Of a stretch of 64,000 nucleotides of DNA, positions 10,841-21,800 are shown one piece after another (positions within the stretch are counted from its first letter, which is position 1; each line of letters begins with the position of its first letter). The stretch covers positions 6,490,830 through 6,554,829 of the forward strand of contig OX123191.2 in assembly GCA_944739405.2 (NCBI GenBank), read 5' to 3'. Both the position numbers and the translations under genes were made by a program. The notes under the pieces were generated by a model. The model did not search any database. It was given only the letters and a program-made list of their open reading frames with translations, and was not told the origin of the DNA. This DNA is from Euclidia mi. Its lineage: Eukaryota > Arthropoda > Insecta > Lepidoptera > Erebidae.

Positions 10841-11075
10841 ATTGCTTCAAGTGTGTTTATAAAATTTGAAGAGTTCCTTCGATTTTTTCTGGATTCCATG
10901 ATCAGATCCTGACCTGATGATCATGGGACCAACTAGGAGGTGTACTCTTTCAATCAAAACAAGAATTTTCGAAATCGGTCGAGGCGTCTTAGAGAAATCG
11001 GGGAACACATAAAAAAAAGATTCCGACGAATTGAGAACCTCCTCCTTTTTTTGAAGTTGGTTAAAAATGGATAAA
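10841..11075 (+). repeat. 3' flank of the minisatellite ending in an accgacttcaaa-type terminus
   Basis: After the array the sequence runs through gatttttctggattccatgatcagatcctgac-type text to cctcctcctttttttgaag at about 11040-11058. The same ending recurs near 13870-13895. This suggests that the minisatellite is the interior of a larger non-autonomous element that begins near the fold-back at 9540-9860. Confidence 0.5.
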
Positions 11076-12483
11076 ATTATTAATTTGCTAGAGAGTTTGA
11101 ATTATTCTTGATAATTGATTAGCCATAGCATAAAGTGTGTTGCAAATATAAAAAGAAAGACACTGTTATAAGGATATAATAAAGAAAATCAACGAGCTAA
11201 GCTTGTATTTAACCACAAACTCACCTACTCTAGTTTACTTCATAATGCAAGAGATAATTAATGTTTCACTCAAGTAGTAACGAGAAAACGAGGGGGAAAT
11301 TGCTTATTATAGTTCAAAGGTGCTCACCAAGTGCCATGTATTTATAAAGGCTTTAAATAAAATAACATGTTTCAACACCCACAAATTACAGCTTCATTGG
11401 AACTAGAAAACCGACACAGTCGAATAAGTTTCCTGAGACAAATTAGTTTCGAAATAAATAAAGTATGCTTTAAAATTATTACGGATTAAGTAAATTAGGA
11501 AGGTTTTTTCTTTCTCAACGGAAACAGAATATAAAATTCAAAAGAAAGATAATTTCGAAAACTTTTGACAATATTTATCATTTTTAAAAATAAGTTTTCG
11601 CCGTTGTAACCAGCGTAAACATTAGTGTAATTTCTACATAACCGAGTGACAAATAAAATTTTTATTTCTTTTCAAAGTTGACGCATTTTAATGTTATACT
11701 TAGCTATACCCATTACACATGAAAACGCATGTCATTTCTATTTAGCATCATAATAAGTGTAATGTGGATGCATTTCCTTTGAACGTCACTTAATCATCTA
11801 TGCCGAAATAAGCCGATCATTCATCGGAGCATCTTCACGCTGTGTAAAGAGGGGGAGGGTAGACTAAGGATATGTATATGGATACTAGATGTGATAAGTA
11901 ATAAAATAAGTAAGATCAAATGGATAATTTTTAAAACAGATATAGTTGAGTACGCGTAGATATTATTTTCATCTTCATAATTGTCAAATTGAGTTAAACC
12001 AACCAAAAAACATTGTTGTTATTTTCTTAGATTAAAGTTTTCCGTCATGACGCAATATCTCTCAACGTTCATCAGGATAACATTAGGACCCTACATACAT
12101 TTGTTTTAACAATTCAGAAACGGCCAGTGTTATTTTAATGGCATAACAACTTAAAAGTTTTGAAAACAATTTGGCATGAACATAGTTTATGCCTTTGACA
12201 AAAAATACACTAGATGGCGCTATTTGGCATAGCTTTTGTCAAAATATGTCATCAAGAAATTGTTGCTGCAGTTTGGGCACTTTGTATTTTATTGGCCATT
12301 TTGTATTTAATATAAAAGTTTGTGAAGTTTCGCACGATACAGGATTCATAGGAATGTTACCTACTTCGGCTTACTCTATCACGTCTTGACTGAGACATTG
12401 CAAGCATAATATTGTGATAATTATAATTTTAGTTTTTGACATATCCTGTAATTACTATATACTGACATACATATTTACTGCGA
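11076..12483. other. AT-rich intergenic DNA, nothing recognised
   Basis: Only short frames are present and none has a domain. I see no repeat that I can name. Confidence 0.45.
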
Positions 12484-12622
12484 AATTCAATATTCCAATT
12501 TTAGATAGATCTGTAGATTTTAGATTCGTTTTTGACAGTTTTTGACATAAGCTCCATACAAAATATGTCAAACACGTATCTAAAATCTACAGATCTATCT
12601 ATAGTTCGAATATTGAAAATGG
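12484..12622. mobile_element. Short inverted-repeat element (MITE candidate)
   Basis: Perfect 23-bp arms at 12503-12525 and 12578-12600 are extended outward by an imperfect match (attcaatattcca on the left against gttcgaatattgaaaat on the right). This gives termini of about 40 bp around a 52-base centre. It is non-coding. Confidence 0.65.
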
Positions 12623-13439
12623 CCGTTAATCTGACTGAAATTATGTTATTTGGTCATTATAATTTTTATTAAGTTTTCAAATGTATTGTTTATTTTTTTT
12701 TCATCGTATTAAATTCATATTAAATTTTATTCCTTATAAGGTAATACATTTTGCTTGCCGCTCTAGCACGGTTGAGCATGGTGACACAGTACCTTACCTG
12801 TAGGCTGTAACCATCTATTTACCCATGTATCGCAAAATAAACAATTTCATTTCAATAAAATATTTATATCCTCACTGATGCCACTTCTAGCATAGATAGC
12901 TACATCTTGGCAAAGGTACATGAAGGCAGTTGTTTAATTTTAGCCATTGATTGCTCATTGTTCGAGGGTCCATGATCCGGTGCATCCATTACGCGGGGTA
13001 TAGGGTACAGGGTGCATTGTACAGGGTGTTTCGATTCTCAATGTGTTTGATTTAAGGGTGCATAAGTTTAGTGAAGTGGCACCTTTTAATTAAGTTTGAA
13101 GAAATTTATTCAAAAAGGGGATGGCATGTTTTGATAGGAAATAGAGCGGTAAGTGTAATTATACGGTGAGGTACAAAATTTTGTTTAATTTTATTTGTTT
13201 AAAGCAATGGAATATTAATGGGAGTCTTATCAACATTAGCCATGTCTTCCCTTAGAGCAAATTAAAATAACTTTATGCCCTAAGACGATTAGAATTCCAT
13301 CACGGCAATCTTGGATAAATTACTATAGTATTATGATTACTTATAGGATTTCTAGTGCTATCTCTATCTTGTATGAAAGAGAAAATGGAGATGATTTTGG
13401 TAAAAAAATCTATGTAGCCAGACATAAATAATTTAAGCT
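12623..13439. other. AT-rich intergenic DNA, nothing recognised
   Basis: The stretch includes a locally repeated tatagggtacagggtgcattgtacagggtg-type text near 12998-13030. Otherwise it has no feature. Confidence 0.4.
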
Positions 13440-13615
13440 TGTTCTGATTATATTGTTACCCAATGACTTTTCGAAGCTGTTTGCGTATTAAATTCTTAAT
13501 TATCGCGTGTTAAACTGTGATGGAAAATCATCATCCTCCTAGTGTTATCCCAGTTTCAACCCGGGGTCCGCTTACTTCACAGTAAGCGGAACCCGGATTC
13601 CGGAAGAGGAGAGAG
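13440..13615 (+). mobile_element. SINE gamma fragment (body and alternative 3' part)
   Basis: The body text ttttcgaagctgtttgcgta, ttaaattcttaattatcgcg and taaactgtgatggaaaatca matches the SINE gamma body at 17880-17980 (complement). It is followed by catcatcctcctagtgttatcccag and a short inverted repeat, ccgcttacttcacagtaagcgg (about 13568-13589). Confidence 0.55.
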
Positions 13616-13689
13616 GAAAATATTTGCCGATATTTCCACGTGTACAGACAGAAATTGTCAAAGGGCATAGCTGCAGACATCCTCTTTTA

Positions 13690-13900
13690 TATAATATAAA
13701 ATAAAAAAATGCATTATTAAGGATAACTCAAAAACGATCAGTCAGATCTCGATAAAATTAAATGGGACCACACGAGAAGCCCCAGCAATCATATAAAAAG
13801 GATCATCGATATTAGTCCATCTAGTGAAAAGTTATGCAGTAACACATACCTAAATAAAGTCAAAACGAGAACCTCCTCCTTTTTTAAGTCGGTTTAAAAA
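13690..13900 (+). repeat. Non-autonomous repeat sharing the cctcctccttttttaagtcggttt terminus
   Basis: The block from about 13720 (aactcaaaaacgatcagtca) to 13897 (ttaagtcggttt) ends with the same motif as the block ending near 11060, so both belong to one interspersed family. The 5' limit is uncertain. Confidence 0.45.
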
Positions 13901-14360
13901 ATCATCGCTGTCATACTACGAAACTACATAACAATACTTAGTCACAAATCCCTCATTTCCCACACCGTCACAGCATCGACAAACCAGAACAATATAAGCG
14001 AAGCCTCCACTATTATATGACACATACATAATTGCTATGTCTAGCCGTATTGATGCGCCAACACTCAGCTTACATTGTACAAGCACATATAGATGACGGA
14101 AATAGTCTCATAACCATGCTGGAAATGACAAAGGCTTTCATAGCTGAGGTTGTAGATAAGACTTGCCATTCATTCTTTGTGTGTAGTTTTTTGCAGCTGA
14201 GATCTCGATCTTTGCAGGGTTATAGGTTTCATGATATGTAATTGATATTGTTTTATTTTATAATAGTAGGTACTTAGTTTTACTGGTTTCAGTATATCGA
14301 TTTACGGCATATTTTGTACCGTGGCTTTTGTTTTTTGTGTGTAAGAGCGCGTGTCACAAT
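13901..14360. other. Intergenic, nothing recognised
   Basis: A 69-codon frame at 14032-14241 has no recognisable domain and I do not call it. Confidence 0.4.
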
Positions 14361-14535
14361 ATACAATAATAATAACATATTGGGTTTTCCCGAACGGTTG
14401 AGGGTTCGATGCCTACACAAGACACATGTGGGTGATCCACAATTTGTTGTTACGAGTCTGGATGTATGTGTCCACTGACTGACAGTGTGTGAAGGTCTTA
14501 GGCCACATAAACGACTCGCCTCACACCCAACCAAA
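14361..14535 (+). mobile_element. SINE alpha fragment
   Basis: The promoter B-like gggttcgatgcctacacaag, then gtgatccacaatttgttgtt, then gagtctggatgtatgtgtcc match positions 59448-59535 of the better-preserved copy. The tRNA-like head is missing or badly decayed. Confidence 0.6.
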
Positions 14536-14544
14536 AATATAATT

Positions 14545-14577
14545 CAAATATGGGCCTTAAGTATTGCTCCTTAGGTA
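14545..14577 (+). repeat. One copy of a ~28-bp inverted pair flanking the 14.8-17.7 kb LINE
   Basis: The text attcaaatatgggccttaag followed by tattgctc here recurs on the minus strand on the far side of the LINE. There it is split by a SINE insertion: one part ends at 18060-18044 and the other lies at 17736-17720. When the SINE and its gggctt duplication are disregarded the two copies differ at about one position in 28. Confidence 0.6.
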
Positions 14578-14775
14578 CTTTTTACATTGGCTCATAAATA
14601 AGCTGACAGCTTTAGAGTCTGCTGGCCTTCCTCGAAGAGCTGGGGTGGCTCGAATGACGACACCATTCCCACCCGCACGCAAAATACACGCCAAGACTTG
14701 GAGTTGCGGAAACAGCCCGTGCCATCAAGTATCAAGTATAAGCTGACAGCGCTGTTGCCGTGCAAACCACATACC

Positions 14776-14826
14776 TAAATGAAATGAAATGAAATGAAAA
14801 TGAAATGAAATGAAATGAAATGAAAT
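14776..14826 (+). repeat. (GAAAT)n microsatellite, LINE tail
   Basis: About ten units of GAAAT with one GAAAAT variant abut the 3' UTR of the minus-strand LINE. The array is most simply its terminal simple-repeat tail. Confidence 0.9.
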
Positions 14827-14928
14827 TATTCTTTATTTCGTGTAAACTTTGTATAAAGTGCTTACGAAACGTCAATTTTAAATTTATCAGTTGTACAAGT
14901 TTATATTTTTATGTTGAATTAGAGCAGC

Positions 14929-17724
14929 TCAATCCCAAGCATTTTTGTCGTCTATATAATCGGAAATTTTATAATATGATTTTAAACACAACTTAGTTTT
15001 AACAATTATCTTAAATTTATTTATTGTTAAATTTCTTATATTAAGAGGGAGCTTGTTATAAAAGCGTATACACTGCCCCATAAAACAGTTACTTATTTTG
15101 TGGAGGCGGGTACTATGAACTACAAGATTATACTTATGTCTAGTATTTACAGTGTGAAGATCACTTTTTTTACTAAATTTGTCAATATTCTTGTGGACAT
15201 ATAAGAGATTATCGTATATATATTGTGATACAACAGTTAGAATGCCTATCTCACTGAACTTTCCTCTTAGAGAAACACGAGGACCAAGGTTGTAAATTCC
15301 CCTTATTGCTCTTTTCTGCAGAACGAATATTGTGTTAAGGTCTGCAGCATTCCCCCAGAGAAGAATCCCATAAGACATAATACTATGAAAGTAACTGAAA
15401 TAAACCATTCTAGCTGTATCTATATCTGTAAGGCGTCTAATTGTCCTAACTGCATAAGCTGCAGAACTAAGTTTGCCCGAAAGTCTTTCTATATGCGGAC
15501 CCCATTGGAGTTTGGTATCAAGCATAATACCTAGAAACATAGTCGTCCCGACGGGCTCAATTCTGGATTCCTTAAGTTGTACATTGGTTTCCATCTGTTT
15601 AACATTGGGCATTGAGAATTTTAATAGTTTGGTTTTCTTATCATTAAGTAATAAATTATTTACATTAAACCAACTTACAACTTTAGAGAGTGCATTGTTT
15701 ACTTCGTCAAAATTTATCTGTTGTCGTCTAATATTAAAAATTAAGGAGGTGTCATCCGCGAACAACACAATCTCATGATTCTTTTTTACATAATAAGGTA
15801 GATCGTTAATATAAATCAAAAAAAGAAATGGTCCGAGAATTGACCCCTGCGGGACTCCCATTTTTAAGGCAGAACCTGGAGATGTCTTGTCATTGATCTG
15901 GACCTTCTGGATTCTGTTGCCCAAGTAAGAAACCAGGAGATCGAGAGCTTTGTTCCTAACGCCGTAATGATACAATTTCCTGACCAGAGTGTCATGATGT
16001 ACACAATCAAACGCTTTTGACAAGTCGCAAAAAATACCTAATGCATCTTGCGACTTCTCCCAAGCTGCAAATATACTTTTGAGTAGCTCAACTCCTGCGT
16101 CAGTAGTCGAACGACCCCTCGTAAATCCGAACTGTTTCTCGTGGAGTAGATTATGTCTATTGAAATAACTAAGCAACTGACTAAGAATTAATTTTTCAAA
16201 AATTTTACTAAGTGTCGGCAATACAGAAATAGGTCGAAAATTAGAAGGGTCGGTTGTGTCACCAGATTTAAATAAAGGTATAACTTTACTATATTTCATT
16301 AAGTCAGGAAATATTCCAGAAGCGACGCAACCGTTGAATACCGCTGCAAGATGTGGAGCAATTATGCTAATAATAGATGAAGTAGTCTTCACTGACAGTC
16401 CCCACAAATCCATTGTCTTTTTCATATTTAAAGTTTTAAATTGTTTAATAATATCGTCAGTAGTAACAACAGTGAATTCAAAGGCTGCATCACATTCTGG
16501 CACGCAGTCCCTAAGAAGCATTTCAGCAGACATAGAAGATGAGTTGAGCGACTCTGTTGTCACTATAGGTATATTAGCAAAGAAATTTTCAAATTCTGTC
16601 GCAACTTCCAGGTCCTCTGAAATACTTACATTATTGATTTTTAACAGGTAGTCGCGGCTGCGTGCTTTAGCTCTGCCAGTTTCATTGTTGATCACATTCC
16701 AGGTAATCTTTATAGTGTTTTCTGATAGTTTTATTTTATTTCTCAAATAAATAGATTTTGCCGTGTTACAAGCTTGTCTAAATATTTTGGAATATTTTCT
16801 TACGTAATTAATAAAGGTCTGACTATTATTATAAGACTTTTCACTATACAGTTCATATAACCTAATTCGGCTTTTATGAATACCTTCAGTTGCCCAATCA
16901 CTAAACATCAGACGGTCAGTTACATTTAATTTTTTGGATGTAAATACAGTCTGAAATTCGTCATTAATTAATTTAAATAAGGAGTTATATAACTGATCCG
17001 GATGGTCATGATGTGGCAACCAACGCATTTTTCGAGATAAATTGTTTTTAAAAGTTTTAAGTCGTTTCTCATTTATTGGTATATATTTAACAATTTTTCT
17101 CTGTTCTCTCGGGCATTCTCTTGGACAACAGATTAACTGCCCACTGTGATCTGACTGAAGCATATTAATCAAAGATTTGTGTATTGGTTTTATACTAGTA
17201 AATATATTATCAATACAAGTACCACTTGTGGCAGTCACTCTAGTTGGTTCATAGAAATTATGACATAAATTGTATGACTTAAGTAAATTTAAAAAATTGA
17301 TAGTTGAAGAGCATTTTTCTAATATGTTAATGTTAAAGTCTCCACAAATAGCAACCGTTTTACGGCAATCACAAACTTTGCTTAGAGCATCCTCCATAAT
17401 AACTAAAAAACTTTCAAATGGTGCACATGGAGGTTTGTATACACTCATAACAATGAACTGCTCAAACTCAACACATGTAATCTCTACTACTCGCTCAACA
17501 GAGAGGCTCACAATGTCAGTCCTTTCTTTAAATTTTAGAAATTTACTTGCTATGATTAACGAGCCACCATGGATAAAATTTTCTCTACTGAACGAGCTTA
17601 CAACCTGGTGGTTATTAAAATTGAATATGAACTGGTGGCTTCTTAGCCAATGTTCTGTAATGCATAAAATATCAATATTGTTACAGTTCATAAACAATTC
17701 CAATTCTAACTCCTTAAAGAGCAA
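14929..17724 (-). CDS. LINE ORF2: endonuclease (N-terminally cut) and reverse transcriptase
   Basis: The frame is open for 931 codons with no internal lesion. There is no ATG at the 5' end: the frame opens after a TAA and its first codon is TTG, so it is a truncated gene and not a natural start. The endonuclease covers residues 1-200, with the catalytic Glu in ITEHW (22-26), GDFN (128-131) and SDH (191-193). The first strand with the catalytic Asn is missing. RT runs from about 480 to 720: FRPISVLPTLSKIFEK at 496, CDLSKAFDCV near 566, GVPQGSILGP near 623, and FADD at 655-658. A C-terminal region of about 200 residues contains the conserved LWG segment. The intact reading frame implies recent truncation. 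The element it came from is probably the same family as, or identical with, that at 55.4-57.6 kb. Confidence 0.93.
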   Translation of the reverse strand: MLFKELELELFMNCNNIDILCITEHWLRSHQFIFNFNNHQVVSSFSRENFIHGGSLIIASKFLKFKERTDIVSLSVERVVEITCVEFEQFIVMSVYKPPCAPFESFLVIMEDALSKVCDCRKTVAICGDFNINILEKCSSTINFLNLLKSYNLCHNFYEPTRVTATSGTCIDNIFTSIKPIHKSLINMLQSDHSGQLICCPRECPREQRKIVKYIPINEKRLKTFKNNLSRKMRWLPHHDHPDQLYNSLFKLINDEFQTVFTSKKLNVTDRLMFSDWATEGIHKSRIRLYELYSEKSYNNSQTFINYVRKYSKIFRQACNTAKSIYLRNKIKLSENTIKITWNVINNETGRAKARSRDYLLKINNVSISEDLEVATEFENFFANIPIVTTESLNSSSMSAEMLLRDCVPECDAAFEFTVVTTDDIIKQFKTLNMKKTMDLWGLSVKTTSSIISIIAPHLAAVFNGCVASGIFPDLMKYSKVIPLFKSGDTTDPSNFRPISVLPTLSKIFEKLILSQLLSYFNRHNLLHEKQFGFTRGRSTTDAGVELLKSIFAAWEKSQDALGIFCDLSKAFDCVHHDTLVRKLYHYGVRNKALDLLVSYLGNRIQKVQINDKTSPGSALKMGVPQGSILGPFLFLIYINDLPYYVKKNHEIVLFADDTSLIFNIRRQQINFDEVNNALSKVVSWFNVNNLLLNDKKTKLLKFSMPNVKQMETNVQLKESRIEPVGTTMFLGIMLDTKLQWGPHIERLSGKLSSAAYAVRTIRRLTDIDTARMVYFSYFHSIMSYGILLWGNAADLNTIFVLQKRAIRGIYNLGPRVSLRGKFSEIGILTVVSQYIYDNLLYVHKNIDKFSKKSDLHTVNTRHKYNLVVHSTRLHKISNCFMGQCIRFYNKLPLNIRNLTINKFKIIVKTKLCLKSYYKISDYIDDKNAWD

Positions 17725-17739
17725 TACTTAAAGCCCAGC

Positions 17740-18046
17740 ATCATCCATCATCATCATCAGCCCTTTATACTGTCCCACTGCTAAGCACGGGCCTCTTCCC
17801 ATTATGAGAAGGGTAAGGCCATAGTCCACCACGCTGGCCAAGTGCGGGTTGGCAGACTTCACATGTGTTTCGAGAACATTATGGAGAACTCTCAGACATG
17901 CAGGTTTTCTCACGATGTTTTCCTTCACAGTTTAGCAAGCGATAATTAACAATTTAATACGCACGTAACTCCGAAAAGTCATCAGTGCGCGCCGTGGATT
18001 CAAACTCGGACCCTGTCGGTCTCTCCACTAGGCTATCGCTGCTGAA
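17740..18046 (-). mobile_element. SINE gamma, near full length, with ATG-repeat tail
   Basis: Read on the minus strand this begins with gcagcgatagcctagtggag (promoter A region) and continues through a ggtccgagtttgaatcc B-like box. The body text cgtgcgtattaaattgttaa, ttatcgcttgctaaactgtg follows, and the 3' end is cccgtgcttagcagtgggac followed by (GATGAT)n. The short duplication gggctt flanks it (18044-18049 and about 17731-17736). Confidence 0.8.
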
Positions 18047-18589
18047 GCCCATATTTGAATGATATTACACTACTGGACAAGAGAGCGAACAGAAGGATTT
18101 GGTCTTATACCACACTTGCCAGTCTTGTTAGTATAGGGTTTGGTTTCGAGTTCAGATCATCAGCCTTCGATTCAGACAATGATATATTTTTACTATGAAA
18201 TGCAAAAATATTCTATTTGGGTATTAAAATCCATCCACCGATAATATCGAACACAGATGCCATACTAAACTTCCTAAATAATTCAATGCTGTAACAAAAG
18301 ACCGTAGCTATAAACAAAACGTTCCTTAATGTCAACAGTGTAGCATTTAAAACGCCTACTCCGGTTTACCAGAGTTTTTATTGTCTTCACGTGATGTTTG
18401 TTCCCTTTTCGTGCATATAATGTGCCTTAGAATTCTCCGAGACGACGCCGCATATTCTAGGAGTAACTATAATACATATTTTAAGTTAGAGCTTTTGTGC
18501 GTGGATATGCTTGGTAAAATATTTTATAAAATATTTTTTGACATGAATTCACATTTATATTATAAATGTTCTTTCGCTTGATCACAGTC
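18047..18589. other. Intergenic, nothing recognised
   Basis: This is AT-rich DNA with no frame or repeat that I can interpret. Confidence 0.4.
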
Positions 18590-18805
18590 TTTAGTCTATC
18601 GTATCCTGGGAATCCAAGCTCTTGCCTTGGCTCCACCTTCTAGACGAAGCAAGATAATCGCGATTTTTAGTTGAGCTGCAGCCTAACCCTTCCATCAAAT
18701 CCTAACATCAGGATATTTACTATACTGAATCATCGTAACGACTTTCAAAATTGTTTATGACAGTCGAATCCAACGGATTAATGTACTATCTAAAGAAAGC
18801 AAAAT
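18590..18805 (-). mobile_element. Degenerate SINE gamma remnant
   Basis: The text cgtaacgactttcaaaattg then atgacagtcgaatccaac parallels cataacgactgtcaaagatt then atgacagccggcactgac at 45300-45345. The match is weak elsewhere. Confidence 0.4.
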
Positions 18806-21800
18806 GACAATGACTGTATCTGGATTTGTATGCAGACAAAGCTCTATAACTTACTTCATGTCATGTTGCTTCTTTTAATACATCCGAGAATTATTGTAAA
18901 TGGTCATTCGAATACCTACTCTATTTCAAGAGCTCTTTGCACCCTTGAGCTTATTTTGGGGAATCAACCCTTCGCTTTTTATGTTATTTCACGGGTATCA
19001 TTGTAATGATCGATTTATATGGTGACGTGACAAAAATAAGTTAATATATTAAGTATTTAGTCTGCATTTTGAAACAAACATCCAAATGTGTGTATTCGTT
19101 AATTTTATTTTGGGTGAACTTTGCACTCAATATTTTTCACTTCATTTTAGTCAAAGTTAATACTTGAAATTTTCCTTTAATTATATTACTGTTCAGTACC
19201 ACTTAAATTATGCAAAACCAAAATTCACATAACGATCTATACCTTAGGGATAAGTCAATATAAGTCACGTCAGGAATGCAATAAAAATCTATCGAAGTAA
19301 CTCCAGAAAATTTACAGCAGGCTCATTGAAACTCTTTAATGAAAAATCAATCAAACAATGTTCAAAATATTTCCTTACAGCAATTATCATAAAAATATAA
19401 TTATAGCTGAACTGATTGCCTCTCAACCTCCTTTATAACATCTTCCAAAGCCCCTACAACTTATGCTTTTCATAACAAACTAATGCAAAACATACAACGT
19501 TCCCTCCATGTTTTTATCAATCTCAGATCACCATAACTTTCTCTTCCCCTGTTCATAAGATAATAAGTACGGTGATATACTGACAAACTTTACGGTACTT
19601 TTATATGTAGAGTTAATGTTGAGTATTATATTCAGCAAATCTTTGCTTTCGTCGAAAAACGACCGCCATATTTTGTATACATGGTGAATATGTTTATGTA
19701 AAAGAGTAGCAGTGTTTGCGTATAACGGTATTTTTCATACGTATGTGTTTAGGAATAATAGTTCACACATTTTAGAGGGTTTCTGTGAAGGGGAAGAATT
19801 ACTTACATGCATACAAATGATGCTGAAATTTTGATATTTATAATGGAGATTCTTTGCCTGTGTTTTCTGATGAGTACCAACTGGGCGCTTATAAGACGCT
19901 TTAAGGAAAGTGTGTTCAATCTTCGGTCGTATTATTGCCTTATATCATACCTTAAGTTGGCTAAATGAATTGTTTTTGATATAATATTATTATATAGAAT
20001 TTAGTGTGAGATACACATAGGACTATTTTTTATTCCTCACAAAAGAGTATGGTGACAAAATATTTTTATGATCTGCGTTCAGGATGCCTTGTTTATACAT
20101 TTTAATCAAATTTATTCTTGTGAGTTTTGTTTCGGTGACTATAATATTGTTGTGCCATTACCAAAGTAAGAATAACTCATTAGCCCAAAGATGTAGTTAC
20201 CATAAGGCTTGTAGTAGCTAAATAAGATTGGTATTTATTAATGTCTTACCAGTATTTTAACCGTATTTCCAGTATTTTCAGAACCTTAGCTTTGTACACA
20301 CTTGTAACTGTAAACTTAATATAATAAAAAGTCTATATATATTTCTGTAAAAAGCCTGATATTCCCGGTTTAATTAAAACCACACTTTTAATTATAATTT
20401 TATAATAGAAACACCAAGGAGTGTGAAATATGCAATTTAAATATGCATGCCTGCACATGCACCATACCATTTGGACAGCAATTTTGGGGCAAAATTCTTT
20501 CCTTAATACTGTCATAACATAACTGCAAAGTAGGTATAGACCATAGCCCCTGCTGTACCCAATTCCCCATGCTTGACAAGTTAAGAGCTGTTAAAGGCAG
20601 CGAGTTCATGCAATGGTCCATTTCATGTGTTGCTGCATTTATGTTTTTACTTTTTAAATCCAACGGCTAGCGTTATGGTTGAAGTGGTATTGACTCTGCG
20701 CAATGTGTTGTGGGTTTGATCACTAGACAAAACAACACTTTTTGTGATCCCACCGATTGTTATTTCAAGTGTCTTTGTACCTTGTAACCGTTGATTGTAT
20801 GCTTGGAAAGGCCCCACGCGATGCAATATTTACTGCTAATGTGGCGTTCGAATATTACGATCTACAACATTGATATCAAGAAGATTACAATAAATACGCA
20901 ATCAAATTCATTTTAGAAATACAATACAAATAAAGTAAATATAATGCAAATAAATGTGGCGTTTTGTTTTTAAATCAATCAACTAAGAATTCAAATCACT
21001 CAGAAATCATTATTTCTGGAGGCCGTATCTTTGCTATGATAATAATAGTATACAAAAAATTTGTTACTCCCATACACAAACCCTAATCAAAACTCGCAAC
21101 CTCTTATGAATCACACCCCGTCCTTATAAGGGTGCAACACAAAAGCGACGGCATAATTTCACGGCCGGCTGCTGCTGTCGTATGCTCAATAATATGTTCA
21201 ATGTTTACATAGCCTTGCTTAGAACCCCCACTAGTTATTACCCATGCCTTCCACTAGTCTGGAAAATGGAAGAGTAAATATTAAACTGTCGAAAATTGGT
21301 TTACAAGTCTTTTAAAATGGCAATGATGGAGTAGGCTTTTGCAGGCATATGTCAGTTAATCTTTTAACGGTTTTTGACAGTAATTCCTTGTTCAATATAA
21401 AGATTTGTTTGACGTAAGATTATGCTAAAGATTTTACTTTTTTTTTTAATAATTCACTTTGCTCGCTGCTGCATTCGTAAATGAACGGTACCATTATCCT
21501 TTTTTATACACTTGACTATGTGTATGCAAATTTTCATTATTATCGATGTAGTAATGAAAATTTGTTGGTTTGTTATCGTATTGTGTGGCGAATTGAAATA
21601 TTGTGTATTTATTGACTTTATAAGAAGGTTTTTATGTAATTATAAAGAGAAAAAAATTACCTACAAACCTATATTCCAACTTATACTATGAGTAAGAATA
21701 ATTCCCACTTTTATTAAAATTTTGTAGTTACAAAGTCCAGACACGTCTAATTTTTCGCTATAACTTTCCCATCCAGTCACAGTGACAAGGCAATTTCAGC

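Larger units (their letters stand above)
14776..17731 (-). mobile_element. Non-LTR retrotransposon (second LINE), 3' portion with (ATTTC)n tail
   Basis: A minus-strand LINE contains most of ORF2, a short 3' UTR and a pentanucleotide tail at 14776-14826 (GAAAT on the plus strand, so ATTTC on the coding strand). A microsatellite tail rather than poly(A) fits the CR1/L2/Daphne side of the LINE tree. The 5' end stops inside the endonuclease domain at about 17722-17731. A matching 5' part ends at the same point of the protein at 57604 on the plus strand. Confidence 0.88.

Noticed and set aside
10136..10869. Frames of 62-92 codons resembling one another
   Set aside because: They are translations of the ~120-bp tandem repeat. 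The similarity comes from the repeat and not from a protein family.
17270..17731. 153-codon plus-strand frame inside the LINE
   Set aside because: It is the reverse complement of the endonuclease coding sequence and has no recognisable product.
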